NCBI RefSeq assembly: GCF_000372725.1
Contig: NW_005199601.1
Coordinates: forward strand, 520,168-584,167
Source of the DNA: Emiliania huxleyi CCMP1516
Lineage: Eukaryota > Haptophyta > Isochrysidales > Noelaerhabdaceae
Length of the DNA stretch: 64,000 nucleotides
Direction: 5' to 3'
Shown: piece by piece, positions 1-10,634 of the stretch
Layout of the letters: each line of letters opens with the position of its first letter
How positions within the stretch are numbered: the stretch's first letter is position 1
The notes under the pieces: model-generated
What the model saw: the letters and a program-made list of their open reading frames with translations, nothing else
The model's database searches: none
Told to the model about the DNA's origin: nothing
Program-made: the position numbers and the translations under genes

Positions 1-1829
1 TCCGGGCCCACGTAGTTCTTGAGCATGTACCCCCAGCCTTTGGAAGACATGTCAACGTAGCCCAAGCACTCTGCGTTGGAGCTGCACCGCGCCTTGCAGT
101 CCGCCTGGCTCGAGCAGACGCCGAGGTCAGAGTTCCCCCCTGGCGCGGCGCTGCAACCAGAGCCCTTGACATTCGTATCGGAGATGGGGTGGTACCTACA
201 AGGGAAGGGGCGCGGTGACCTCCCGGTCTAGCGCAGACTCACACCGCCAAGTAAGGCGTGACCCGATTACATCGAGCGAGTAGCCGAGGCAGTTGTCGTC
301 CTTGGTGCACAGCTCCTCGCAGTCGCTCTCAGTGCTGCAAGTGCCAATGTCGACGTCGCCGCCTGGTGCGGAGGAGCAGGGTGCGACGACCGTGTCGGGA
401 AACGTCGTGTAGCTTGCCGGCGCGAAGTCGGCCGACTCCTCGTCGGTCCGGAGGCAGCTGAACGTCGTGGGAGTGGACGGAAACGTGCCGGGCGACTCCA
501 GCGTGCGGCGTGTCATCGGGTCGGGCACGTCGTAGGCGAAGAAGAACGGCGGATGCTTGCACTGCTCAAGGAGATGGGCCTTGGCCTCCGGCTTGATCTT
601 TCTCCCCTGCAGCGCCAGCCCGAGCGGAGAGAGGGAAGGAAACCAGCAAGGCACCGCAGCCTCTTTGCCGACGTCCCGGCCGACGTCCCGGCCGACGGTA
701 CTGTGGTGGAGCACCGTGTCGTCCGTCTCTGCCTCCTCTCCCTTGAACGCCACGCAGCTCCATGTGCCGGAGGGGCAAGTTTCGAGGGGCATGTAGTGAT
801 GCTTCGAGGTTGTGTCCACTACTACCGCCTTCGTTGGGGTTGGCTCCCGGTCCTTGAAGTCCGGATTGTGCAAAGTCGGGTTGCAAGTGTTCGACATTGC
901 GCACGGCGTGAATACCGGCGTGCCATCGATAGTTTTGAAACGAGCGTTGCACTGCGTGCCGTCCGCCGGAGCCACGCACGCGAGGCTGCCCGCCGAGAGA
1001 ACTGGCGCCGAGGACTCGAGGCTTCCGCGGGGCGGCAGCACCACCGTCCCCGGCAGAGGGCAGATCTTGGTCCAGCCGGGTTGTGGTTGCCATTCTGGAT
1101 TCGGATTTGGGTCACAGACCCCCCTGTTTGGAATCGGGGTTTGGGCGACCTCCTTCCATTCCACCACGCAGCTTCCGTCGGTGCAGGCCTCCACTTCGGT
1201 GCAACGTGCGGGACGACCTCCGGGGTGACGACTTCGAGCGGCGGCGGGAGCGGGGGGGGCGACGGCGGCGGCTCCGGGTAGCCCTTCCATTCGCACTTGT
1301 ACTTGCTGGTGTAGGTTGTTGTGGGCCTGCAGCCTCGACCGGCTCCGGGTGGGCACTTACTAGTGTAAATCTCGCGTTTCGTTTGTGTGCATGCGTAGTT
1401 GGTGCAGCACGCCCCGTAGTCGGGCTCGTCCTTGCCAGAGGATTGCCCTTCCTTGCACCCTTCAATCTCTTGGTCAAAGTCTCCAAAATCGCAGCCGCCG
1501 AAGATATTGACAGTACATCTCTTCGTATGTTCCTCCGCGTTCGAGCCTTGGCACCGGTTCGGGCCGCCCCACTGCATTTTGCGCCGCCTGTGCCAGCACG
1601 TCGCGCAGCATCCGGTCATGGCGTCTGCGTGATTACAGAGCCCATTCTCGGCGACGTCGTGGCAGCTCGCGATGCCGACAAGCCCGAGACTCTCAGCGTG
1701 CTGCGCGACGGCAGAATCGTCCACGTCCTGGCAGTTGCTTGGCTGCGAGGTTGTTTGGTCGACTGCGTGGTCGATTGTGAACCCGCGGCCGACAGCGACA
1801 GCACTGACAGCGAGCAACCAGCGCAACAT
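1..1829 (-). CDS. Cysteine-rich secreted protein with PAN/apple-like repeats (3' end beyond window)
   Basis: Start chosen at 1829: the first residues MLRWLLAVSAVAVGRG form a classic signal peptide. A Cys-rich segment follows (NCQDVD...CHDVAENGLC...CCATC, ShK-like spacing, low confidence), then a Pro-rich linker, then two repeats with the pattern G-x-C-S-x-A-P-G-G-x-x-D-x-G-x-C-S...C...C...C-L-G-Y, resembling PAN/apple-type modules. The second repeat is interrupted by a 67-bp GT-AG intron (196..262); removing it gives YSLDVIG joined to YHPISD. The reading frame changes once between about 1200 and 1260, next to a run of eight G, so a small intron or an indel lies there. The protein runs off the left edge. 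A secreted or surface role is inferred; the ligand is unknown. Confidence 0.6.
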
Positions 1830-2087
1830 GCCTGTGGGAACCGGCAAACGAGGGAGTGAGCCGCTAGACGACGGCGGGTGCACTAGCAATATGCCGCCAG
1901 AGTTTCCAGGTGCGTCACAGTGATCGCGCTGTGGCGGAGCGTCGAGCTGTTGCGAGCCGCCGGCGCTTGCGGGCACTCGATGGTACTGCCTCGCCACCGG
2001 CCGCGCACCGCGCCACAGCGGCGGAGCTGACCTTCTGGAAATGCTGCACCCCCTTCCAGGCTGTTCCCCTCAAGGTCTGAAAGAAAA

Positions 2088-2254
2088 CCGAAGTGCATCG
2101 CCGACGACGCCCACGCGCCGACCGTCGTCCGCGAGGCCGCCGACATCGAACGGGCGGCGGAGTGGTGCACCGCCTACGTCAAGCTCTCGGAGCGAGAGCT
2201 CAACCTCTCCGCGAACGCGCGCAAGTTCAAGATCCTGCAGTCGCGGAAGTGGCA
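2088..2254 (+). pseudogene. Fragment of non-LTR-type reverse transcriptase
   Basis: These 167 bases read base for base the same as the reverse complement of 63248..63415, inside the large RT ORF at 61487..63544. In frame they encode KCIADDAHAP...LNLSANARKFKILQSRKW, the region around the RT xxDD box. Outside this block the two loci diverge. It is a recent, truncated scrap copy rather than a gene. Confidence 0.85.
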
Positions 2255-2827
2255 TCGGTTCCTTCAGCCTCCAAAGCGGGATCACCCGAGAGCAGCTGAG
2301 CCTGCCTCTGGCCTCGCCTCCCTCTCCTTCAGGCATTCGTGGCATCCTATGGGTCGTCCAGAGTATCGACCTCTGGCTTGTCAGCCAGCCCCACTTTGAG
2401 GGCGCCATGAAGTACAGCGATCGCCATCTCGCTGGCCTCTCCGCAGGCCCCCCCGACCGCGTCGAACTCATCGGCGCGGGCTCTCTCGGCTACGGGACCG
2501 GCCCCAGCTTCGGCTGAGGCGTGAGGGCTGACAAGCTGCCGAGCCCAAATCACTGTGAGAGTCGTGATTTCTTGTTGATTAATAAAAAATCTCTCTCTCC
2601 GAGGTGCGATTCGGCAGCCCGCCCGCGTGCTGACGGACGGTCTTTCTGGCCTCGCGACACGAGGTCGTCTCCTTGGAGCACTTGGAGTGCAGTCGACTTG
2701 CTTGGGCGAAGAATGGGAGCTCTAGTTTGTAGCGAACCGAGGAGAAAAAGAAATGCCGGTGCGAAAGAAATAGCTGCTCGTGCATCCGCATCGGCTTGGG
2801 TTGTGAGCGCTCTGCGCTGCAGCGTTC
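2255..2827. other. Intergenic, no gene recognised
   Basis: No convincing coding signal. An AT-rich stretch with TTAATAAAAAATCTCTCTC lies near 2577. The phrase GCACTTGGAGTGCAGTCG (about 2679-2696) recurs near 17342, so at least part of this spacer is repeat-derived. It also holds the 5' flank of the P-loop gene. Confidence 0.4.
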
Positions 2828-4168
2828 ATGCTCGCGACGCTGCACGCCTGCACAGCGCTGCGATTCGAAGCCACCAGAATGAGCGCCCCTGCAGAGTCAG
2901 CCGCCGTGTCTGCCGCGGCCATGAAGGCGGCGGCCGTCGCCCGAGAGCCGTTTCGATCCGGCGAGCTGGACCGTGCAGTCGCCTCGCTGCAGAAGCTCTC
3001 CGACTCTCCGATCGATGCGCAAGCGCTCCGCGAGTTCTACGCGAGCTCCGCGCATCACAACCACAAGGAGTGGGCACGCACTGAGCAGAACGCCGCCGCC
3101 CTCCGCAACGTCGTCGGAGGCCCTGGCGCCGCCGCCTTTGACACCATCTTTGCTCGCGTGCTCGGCGACGGCAACTATGACGCTGCTGCCGCGGCGGCGG
3201 AGGCTCGCGGCGAATCGTCCAAGCCGTGGGTGGTCCTTGTCACGGGCCTCAACGGCATCCGAAAGACGACGTCTGTCCACCAGCCGTGGTTCAAGGAGGC
3301 GCTCGCTGCGGCGCTGGGAGACCAGTTTGGCGGGCCGGCGGCGGAGCTGCCCGACGGCGCCAACTCCTTCTTCCGGCAGCTCGACTACATGGTCGCGACC
3401 CTCGCCCTGACCGAGTTCGAGGCGCTGTACACGCTGCAGGACGTTGCCGCGTACGCCGAGCGCAAGGACGCGATCTTTGCTCGCTACCGCACCGCGGCGG
3501 AGGCGTCTCGTGCTTGGGAAAGGGGTGTGCGTGGGGCGCCCCCCCTGCCCGAGCATCGGTTAGTGTGACCAGGTGCTCGGCGTGCTGCTGCTCCGCGCTG
3601 CGGAAGAGCGGCGGATGAACGTGATGGTGGAGACGTCAGGCCGCGACATTGGAATGTTCGAGTACGTCGAGCACCTCTTCCCGTCCGACAGCTACCGCAA
3701 GCTCGTCCTCAACTTTCGGATCAACACGCTCAGTTTTGCAGGCCCGCCCTCCTCCTGCCGTCGCCCCACTCCCCTCTGCGCACCCACTGCCCCTCAACCC
3801 GTGCCCCGCCCTCGCCCTCCACACCCCCCCCCCTATGTTTTGCAGAGCGGTCGGTGGACGCGCGGATGCTGAGGGAGATGGCGGATGGCTCGGCGGCGCT
3901 CGGCGGCGCGCCGGCGGCCCTGGTGCGCGCAAACGCGGGCGGCCCCTACGGCTCGGCCGCCCTTGCGGGCGTACAGGCGGACTCTCGCCGCGTGTGGGAG
4001 AGCGTGGTCGGCGGCGGCGCCGGCGGCGTTGGCGCGTCTTGGCTCAAGGCTTCCTTCGAGATCGATGCCGCCGCCGACGCGCCTTGGACGTGCCGCCCGG
4101 CGGCGGCCGGCTCGAGGCGCTTCGAGTTTGTGCCGCCGCCCGGCGCGACGCCGTGCCGTAGCGCGTAG
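2828..4168 (+). CDS. P-loop NTPase, zeta-toxin/kinase-like family member
   Basis: Three exons: 2828..3526, 3573..3732 and 3846..4168, with GT-AG introns of 46 and 113 bp that preserve frame. The joined protein has about 393 residues. A helical N-terminal part precedes VLVTGLNGIRKTTS, a Walker A-like loop with Arg where the second Gly is usual, followed by a Walker-region partner (VMVETSGRDIGMFEYV) and a basic lid-like stretch (YRKLVLNFRIN...SVDARM). The order resembles P-loop kinases of the zeta-toxin/chloramphenicol phosphotransferase type, but I cannot name the substrate. The start could be 2828 or the in-frame Met near 2879; 2828 is kept as the longest. Intron 2 begins and ends with the same GTTTTGCAG. 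Confidence 0.6.
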
Positions 4169-4358
4169 GGATAGTCGTAAATAACGATGCAAAATGAAAA
4201 CGGACACCTCTACTATGAGAGGCCCCGAGACCCGACACCACACAGTGCGAAGCACCGCACGGTCAGAGATCCGCTGTTATGTGTTATCATCTGATTCTGA
4301 ACAGTTAAGTCGATCATGGAGATCCGCCTGGAGGTCCATCCTACCACACGCACAGTGA

Positions 4359-5333
4359 TCATAGTTCATCCGCACCGCCCCACGCTGCCGCCACTCTCAG
4401 CGACCAATGCTCGCGGCCGGGCAACGCGCCCGTCTGGCTGCTGGCGAAGCGGACCACGAGCGCGTTGAAGAGCTCGGGCTCCTTCAGGTAGGCCGGGTGC
4501 GGCGCGTCGGGGAGGACGCACAGCTGGTGCGCCGCAAAGGTGCGCTCGTGCGCCTACGTGACAAGCTCACCAGGGTCAGGGCGCCGATGCGGTGCCGTGC
4601 CGAGTGCCGAGACACCGCGTGGAGAAGATCAAGGGTTGGAAACGCAGTGTCGCTCAGCCGAATACCAGCCGAATACCGATCCAGCCGCGCATGTGTCCTC
4701 TCTCGAGAGCTGGGCGGGATGGCTGCCGCGTCGACGCTCGTGCGCCTGCTCCTTAGCCGAGGTTGGCTGGTCGAGCGCGCCCCACACGAGGAGGGCGGGC
4801 ACGCTCGACGGCCCGCTCGCGTTGCCGCGAATCCCGAGCGCGCTCACTGAGACATACCCTGCCACGCTCGGCGCCGTCTTTGGGTCGAGCACAAACGGCG
4901 CGCCGACAGAGCCGCCCGCCGAGGCGGCGACGACGAGGACGGAGCGCGGGCTCGCCGGCCAGCCGAGCGCCTTGAGGAAGCTACGCAGCAGGCTCGTGCG
5001 AACTGCCTCGGAGGCGTACTCGCCCGCGTAGTGCTTCAGCTCGAGCGCGACGACGCGAAAGCCGGCCTCGGCGAGCGCGTCGATCGTGCCCACCCACTTC
5101 CACGTGTCGGCGGTAAAGACCATGCCGTGGAGCAGCACCACTAGTCGCTTGGACGAGGCAGGTCCGGCTTGGAGGTAGCGCAGTGGCTCCGAGAGGTTGA
5201 CGTCCGCCGTCTTCTCGGCGATCATGCCGCGATCTTCATAATTTGCGCGCAGCGAAGCCTCGAGATCAGTTCCGCGCGCGACGCCGTGCGTCAGCAGCGT
5301 GGCGCACAGCGCGAGCGGCAGCGGCGCTCTCAT
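4359..5333 (-). CDS. Alpha/beta hydrolase, ABHD14-like
   Basis: Exon 1 is 5333..4746 and exon 2 is 4553..4359 (TGA); together 260 residues, typical for the family. A hydrophobic N-terminus (MRAPLPLALCATLL) suggests secretion or membrane targeting. Core motifs: oxyanion LLHGMVF, the strand-turn AASAGGSVGAPFVL at the nucleophile elbow (Ser with flanking A-x-S-x-G rather than G-x-S-x-G), LLVWGALDQP carrying the acid, and PDAPHPAYLKEPELF carrying the His. The His is only recovered by splicing a 192-bp intron (4554..4745) with a GC donor and AG acceptor. GCGCACGAGCG occurs at both the intron start and the exon 2 start. Substrate unknown. Confidence 0.75.
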
Positions 5334-6804
5334 GGTGTGTCACACACCGCGGGTTGATGGAGCAGGATTGGCAGCACGAAGGGGTACCGGTACTCGAGCA
5401 CCTCCTGAGTCACACCGGAGGCACCATGTCCGAGGAGGCCACCGGCCAAAAGCGCATGTCTTGAAGGTCCGATACTGGAAGCCCATATAGGCACCTTACA
5501 GATAGACAAGTGTTGTCATGACATCAACAGAGTCAGAGTAGAAGAATCTGACCTGGGGGCCGATGTGACCAAGCGCTGGTAGCGTGGTTTTACCGCCCAC
5601 CCGTGATCTCACAGTGTGCCGGCAGTCGCCGAGGCCCGAGCAGTGTCGCTGACACAAGCCGCAGCAAGCACAAGTGACTGAGGGCCAGTGAGGGCGAGCC
5701 CATCGCTGTCAGTGTCACAACTGTGTGTGGCAGCCGCACAATCTGTGCAGAGCGTGTGAGCAGTAGAGGAGCTGCTCTCCCAGGCTTCTGTCGCAAAGAG
5801 ATGCATGCCACCGAAGGCGCTGTCTGTCGAGGTGTTCGCCGAGCGGGCCGCGGCGCAGGTTGGAGGACACCATCTCTCTCTCTCCCGTCACCGACGAGCG
5901 CATTGGACTTTTCACTCCGGACAAAGACGGGTACACGCACACGAGCCGCGGTCGACACTGCTCTGGCAGCGTGCACCTCGATCCTGCACCGTGTTTGTTA
6001 TGACCCCCCCCAATGAACATACCAGTGAGGGAGGGCGAGACGATCGAGGGGTCCCGTACCATGCGGAATCGACCCTATCCAGTGCTCAAGTGCTCAAGCC
6101 GCGGTCGTGTACCCGTCTTATTGCAATAGCGGCGAGCGAGGCGCGGGACCGTCTGTGGCGACGTGGGTCGCGTCCTCCGATTTCCGTCAACTCAGCATCC
6201 ACACCCTCTACTCGAGTAGAGTCGGCGGCGAGGGGCAGAAATAGAATTTTACCACGAAACTCCCTCGCACGACACTAGGGTCTAGGCACAGGACTGGCGA
6301 TCTCGCGAGAGAAAAGCGCCCGATCTCGCGCAATGCCCAATGCGGAGGCCAGCGCGATATTTCACCTGTTGTGTGGGTCAGCCAGGCTGCGCCACGCAGC
6401 TGGCCTTGTCGGTCGGTCGCGGCCTGCCTAGGCAGCCTCGCGATCGCGTCGCGAGGGAGCCTTACCCTTAGATGCTTGTACCAACCATCATGACGTGAAC
6501 TTTCCCTAGTTAGTCAGAGCCGAGTGGCGTGCCTGCTCCACTGAGTGAGCACTGTGATCTGTCGATCGAGCACCTCCTTCCTCGCCTACGAGTAAAAAAA
6601 CGAATCGGTGCACGGGACGGGGCAAAAACGCCAGGCTACACGGGAGGCACGTGTACCTCGCTACGGCACCATACCCGGTGAGGGAGGGCGAGACGATCGA
6701 GGGGTCCCGTACCATGCGGCATACCTAAAACAAAAAAAATGCGGAATAGACCCTATCCAGTGCTCACCATACCCTGTCCCCAACGTCCCATTAAAAGCAC
6801 GTAA
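5334..6804. other. Repeat-bearing intergenic region
   Basis: No gene recognised. It holds a 42-bp direct repeat (6025..6066 and 6678..6719) whose second copy is followed by a 25-bp A-rich insertion (6720..6744) before homology resumes for 22 bp (6067..6088 versus 6745..6766, one difference). The upstream exons of the TIR gene, if they exist, should lie here, but I could not find them. Confidence 0.5.
6025..6766. repeat. Dispersed direct repeat pair
   Basis: Copy 1 is 6025..6088 and copy 2 is 6678..6766. Both start GTGAGGGAGGGCGAGACGAT. Copy 2 carries a 25-bp insertion ending in a duplicate of ATGCGG, as a small insertion with target duplication would leave. Confidence 0.7.
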
Positions 6805-9800
6805 TCTGCAACGACCATCCACCCAGACGGCGAGTGTATCCCGTGCCCGCACCGGCTGAGCAGTGCTGCATCTAGCGCCGCCTGCGACATTTGCCTCGAG
6901 GGCTTTTACTTGAAGGACTCGCGCGCGGCGTCCTCTGACATCTTTGCCGCCCCGGCCGAGCACTGCAAGCCTTGCCCGCCTAACGCCGTCTGCCCGCGCA
7001 ACACCACCCTCGCTTCGCTGGTCGTCCCGCCCGGCCACTGGCGTGCGAGCCCCTTGAGCGCCGTGCTGACAGAGTGCAGCGCGTTTGGTGGCAACCGCTC
7101 TCCCCAGGAGCGCTGCAGCGGAGGAACGCATTGGGCCGGCGCCGGAGCAGGATATTGCGCCCCCGGCTTTACCGGCCCTGAATGCCAGCTCTGCGTTGCT
7201 CGGAACCACCATCTTGTTGATGGAGCGAGATGCGAGGCGTGCCAAGATGATGCGGAGATGGCGGGTCGCGTCGTCGCGGTCGGTCTCAGCCTCTGCATCG
7301 CGTGCGGCTTCCTGGCGTGGGCCTACTCGAAGCAGAGCTGGCGGCAGAAGGCGGCGGCGGGGGACGGCTTCCCGGAGGCGGGCGATGCGAACGGCGCGGG
7401 CAGCGCGGTTGTGGGGGGGGGCGGCTTCTTCCCGGAGGCGGGCGATGTGGGCGAAGCGGGCGAGGAGGAGGCCGAGGGCGGTGGTGTTGATGACGACGAT
7501 GACGACAACCCGGAGCCAGATGCTGCAAAGGCCGCCTCTCGTTTGCCGCACCCGCGCGCCGGCACGATGGCTTCGGCCGCCACGATGGCTTCGGCCGGCG
7601 GGTCGTCGAGCGCTGCCACCACCACTCCCGCCTCCGGACCGGACGGCGGCGGCAGCCGCGGGGTCGGGCTGGGCGGCGATGCACTCGGATTTGCGCGATT
7701 TGGCGCTGTGCTTCGCCTCACTGACCTCATTGTCGAGTGGTGCATCGCGGTTGGCCTCCGGGCGAAATTTAAGATCCTGCTCAGCTTCTATCAGGTCTGC
7801 AGCGTCCTGTCAACCACCTACTCGGCGCGGCTGCCAGACAAATACACCAATTGGACCAACCGGCTGTTCAGAGTCATAAACGTCGATTGGACCAGGTTCT
7901 TTATGCCCGCCCAATGCTTGCCCTATTCTTTGCGACTCGTAGCCATTGCCGTCGGCCCTGTCGCTGTCATCGCCCTGCTGCTGCTCGGGGGCGTAGCGCT
8001 GCGAGCAAAGCGCTGGTTGGCAGGAGCGGCTACGAGCGGCAGCGGCAGCAGCAGCGGCGGCGGCGGCGGCGGCGGCGGCGGCAACAGCGGCAGCAGCAGC
8101 AGCGGCGGCGGCGGCGGCGGCAACAGCAGTGGCAGCAACAGCAGCAGCAGCGCCGACTCCTCGCCGAGCCCACCCAGTGGCTTTGCCAAGGTCGTTCTTC
8201 ACGGCGTCCTGGCAATGACGCCACCAAGCCTCCTCATCATATTCTGCTTCGTGTCGCCCGTGAGCGCCTCCATTTTCCGCGCGTGGGCTTGCACAGCATA
8301 TACCATTTCGCAGCCTGATGCGCCTCTGGAGCAGGTCTCGTACATGATGGAGGATGCCCGTGTGGAATGCGGCACCGGCCAACACGATTCGATCACTCTC
8401 CTCGCCGGCCTCCTACTCGGCGTCTGGCCGTTTGGCTCGCTGGTCCTGAACGCGCTGCTCCTGATCCCGTGTGGCAGGGCACTGCGGTCTCGCAACTCCA
8501 CCGCAATCACCCGCGCCACGGCTTTCCTCCACGCAGAATACAAGGTGAACTGGTACTGGTGGGAGGAGCTCGAGCTGGCGCGCAAGATATTGCTGACCGG
8601 CGCGGTGCTGCTAATCCCGGAGGAGCGCGCCTTCCTTCGCCTCGTGGTGGCGACCCTCATCTGCTCGTGCCACGTCGCGCTCGTCGCCGCCATCAAGCCG
8701 TACAAGCGTATCGAGGATTCTGTCCTCGCTGTCGCGACGAGCCTGGTCCTCCTTCTCATTTTCCTGGGCGCCAATTGGATCTCGATCTTCCTGCGCGTCG
8801 AGGAGCGCACCGGCCGAGACGATGCCGTCGCCGTCCTGGGCTTCTCCGACGTCTACGCCATGGCAGATGCGATGGTCGTCCTGACCGTCGCGGTCCTCCT
8901 CGGTTTCCTCGTCGCTGCGATTGCAGCCGCGCGCCGCATGGCTCGCAAACCAATACTCCGGCTCTCCTCGACCAAGCAGGCGCCCGAGCTGACTCTGGGC
9001 ACCGGCCTGACGTGGCACCTCTTCAACAGCCACGTATGGTCCTCCGGTCAAGACGCCGCCGCCGTCATCAAGACCGAGCTGCGTCACCTGCTGCCCGGCA
9101 TCAAGATCTTTCTCGACGTGGACGACCTCGAGGACCTCGGCTCCTTGGAGGAGTACATCCAGCGCTCTCAAGTCATCCTCATCTTTATGACCAAGGGGTA
9201 CTGGCGCAGCAAGAACTGCCTGCGAGAGGTGTATGCGTCGCTGGGCCAGGGCAAGCCGCTCGTGCTGGTCCAAGAGATCGACCCGACGAAGGGAGGAGGC
9301 ACCCTTGAGGAGCTGCGCGCCGAGTGCCCGCCCGCACTGAGGACGGCCATCTTTGGCGCCGGCCGCCGCGTCGTGACGTGGCACCGCAAGGTTGAATTTC
9401 AGGCCGTCTCGCTCAAGATGATCGCCGAGGGGCTGCTGCTGCACACGCCCACCTATCTGACGGAGACGTCGCTCTCCCTCGTCGTGCCGGGGGAGACCCA
9501 GCTGCACGACCTCGCCTTCACCAAGCCTGTTGTGGTTTGGGCCTCGCCCGCCAACGATGGCGCGAGGGCCCTGGCCGCTGAACTCGCGAGAACCTTTGTC
9601 GGCCTCACCGTCACGGAGGACGCGCCCGAGACGGCGACCCACATGCTCCTCTACCTCTCCAGTGCGAGCTTTACGGACCCACGGCTCGCTGAGCAGGTCG
9701 AGGCGGCGCGCGCCGCGAGGCTGCCGATCGTGCTAGCGCACGAGAACGACCCTCAGCGTGGTGGCTGCCCGTTCTCGCGCTTTTTCAAGACCACGCCGCA

Positions 9801-10029
9801 GGAGCTCGTCTCCGGCGGCCTATACGACGCACTCGCGATCGCCTTCTTTTGCGGACCGCACCGCGAGGCGCCCCGCCTCATCCCCTGGCGCCACACTAAC
9901 CTCCCGCTCACTGAGGGGGATTTCGACGAGCCGGTAGGTGTCGCTCTCGCTCCTGGCAAAGGCTCTCGGTGCGAGCCGGGCAAGTCGGACGCTCCGCGCA
10001 CGATCCTCCGCCGTCGCCATCCGGCGTAG
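6805..10029 (+). CDS. Cys-rich multi-pass membrane protein with C-terminal TIR domain (5' end missing)
   Basis: The frame is open from 6805, without a usable ATG; an acceptor CCACCCAG at about 6825 suggests upstream exons. The ectodomain is Cys-rich (ECIPCP, CDICLEGFY, CKPCPPNAVCP, PGHWR, GFTGPECQLC), like tandem EGF/ephrin-receptor-type modules. Then come a hydrophobic helix (7260-7320), Gly/Ser-rich loops and about six more hydrophobic helices (roughly 7690-8940). The C-terminus holds a TIR-like fold: WHLFN-SHVWSSGQD, IFLDVDDLEDLGSLEEYI, VILIFMTKGYW, then SKNCLREVYASLG, in which the Glu matches the catalytic Glu of TIR NADases. A second, weaker TIR-like half follows (VVVWASPAND...LLYLSSASF). 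A membrane sensor with an intracellular TIR effector is the likely role; ligand unknown. Confidence 0.7.
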   Translation, partial: SATTIHPDGECIPCPHRLSSAASSAACDICLEGFYLKDSRAASSDIFAAPAEHCKPCPPNAVCPRNTTLASLVVPPGHWRASPLSAVLTECSAFGGNRSPQERCSGGTHWAGAGAGYCAPGFTGPECQLCVARNHHLVDGARCEACQDDAEMAGRVVAVGLSLCIACGFLAWAYSKQSWRQKAAAGDGFPEAGDANGAGSAVVGGGGFFPEAGDVGEAGEEEAEGGGVDDDDDDNPEPDAAKAASRLPHPRAGTMASAATMASAGGSSSAATTTPASGPDGGGSRGVGLGGDALGFARFGAVLRLTDLIVEWCIAVGLRAKFKILLSFYQVCSVLSTTYSARLPDKYTNWTNRLFRVINVDWTRFFMPAQCLPYSLRLVAIAVGPVAVIALLLLGGVALRAKRWLAGAATSGSGSSSGGGGGGGGGNSGSSSSGGGGGGNSSGSNSSSSADSSPSPPSGFAKVVLHGVLAMTPPSLLIIFCFVSPVSASIFRAWACTAYTISQPDAPLEQVSYMMEDARVECGTGQHDSITLLAGLLLGVWPFGSLVLNALLLIPCGRALRSRNSTAITRATAFLHAEYKVNWYWWEELELARKILLTGAVLLIPEERAFLRLVVATLICSCHVALVAAIKPYKRIEDSVLAVATSLVLLLIFLGANWISIFLRVEERTGRDDAVAVLGFSDVYAMADAMVVLTVAVLLGFLVAAIAAARRMARKPILRLSSTKQAPELTLGTGLTWHLFNSHVWSSGQDAAAVIKTELRHLLPGIKIFLDVDDLEDLGSLEEYIQRSQVILIFMTKGYWRSKNCLREVYASLGQGKPLVLVQEIDPTKGGGTLEELRAECPPALRTAIFGAGRRVVTWHRKVEFQAVSLKMIAEGLLLHTPTYLTETSLSLVVPGETQLHDLAFTKPVVVWASPANDGARALAAELARTFVGLTVTEDAPETATHMLLYLSSASFTDPRLAEQVEAARAARLPIVLAHENDPQRGGCPFSRFFKTTPQELVSGGLYDALAIAFFCGPHREAPRLIPWRHTNLPLTEGDFDEPVGVALAPGKGSRCEPGKSDAPRTILRRRHPA

Positions 10030-10634
10030 GGCCTCGCTCACGCCGGGCTCGCCCGTTTAGACTGTAAGGCAGTGTCACCTCGGGGGGGGGGGGGGGGGGA
10101 GGGGTCGCTGCGTGAACAGGCTGTTGTCCCTCCTGCGGCAACGGGCAGCACAGCGTCGGCGGGTGTGTGTGAGTGGCGGCGACAAAGGACCACCGGTTTG
10201 TATTATTAACAACGAAGGCGCTCTCCAAAAGGACAAAATGGGGGGGCTTTATGCCCATCGACGAGATACAGCTTCTTGGATAGATGGATGGCGTCCGCGC
10301 CGCAACATGGAGGCAAAGGAACAGCCCAGCACACGACGGGGACGACGCGCCCCGGGTTCAGCGGAACACGCGAACATAGCGCGGCGGCCTCGGTGTGTGC
10401 GCGGGTGCGCGGGGTGCGTGGGCAAGTGCAGAAAACCCCCCGGGACCGCGTATACGCATCTCTTCTCAGTTCACAAAAGCTACGACGGGCACGACGGCCA
10501 AACGCGGTAAGAGAGAGATGAACGCAGTGGGCGAGCCAGGGAAACGGCCAGGATCCGAGTTCATCCTACGCTCACCATAGCCACTGCGGCCCGGTGCCGC
10601 CGGCCGGCTCGGTCGCACCTCGGCTCCCTTCGCC
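10030..10634. repeat. Intergenic: poly-G tract and copy of dispersed repeat R
   Basis: A G run (10082..10099) is followed by a partial copy of a repeat family (about 10130..10227) ending TATTAACAACGAAGGCGCTC. The same end occurs at 37790-37815 and, inverted, at 60652-60680. No gene recognised in the remainder. Confidence 0.6.

Noticed and set aside
8367-9642. Long ORFs on both strands within the TIR gene
   Set aside because: Other-frame shadows; the TIR and membrane segments fix the real frame.
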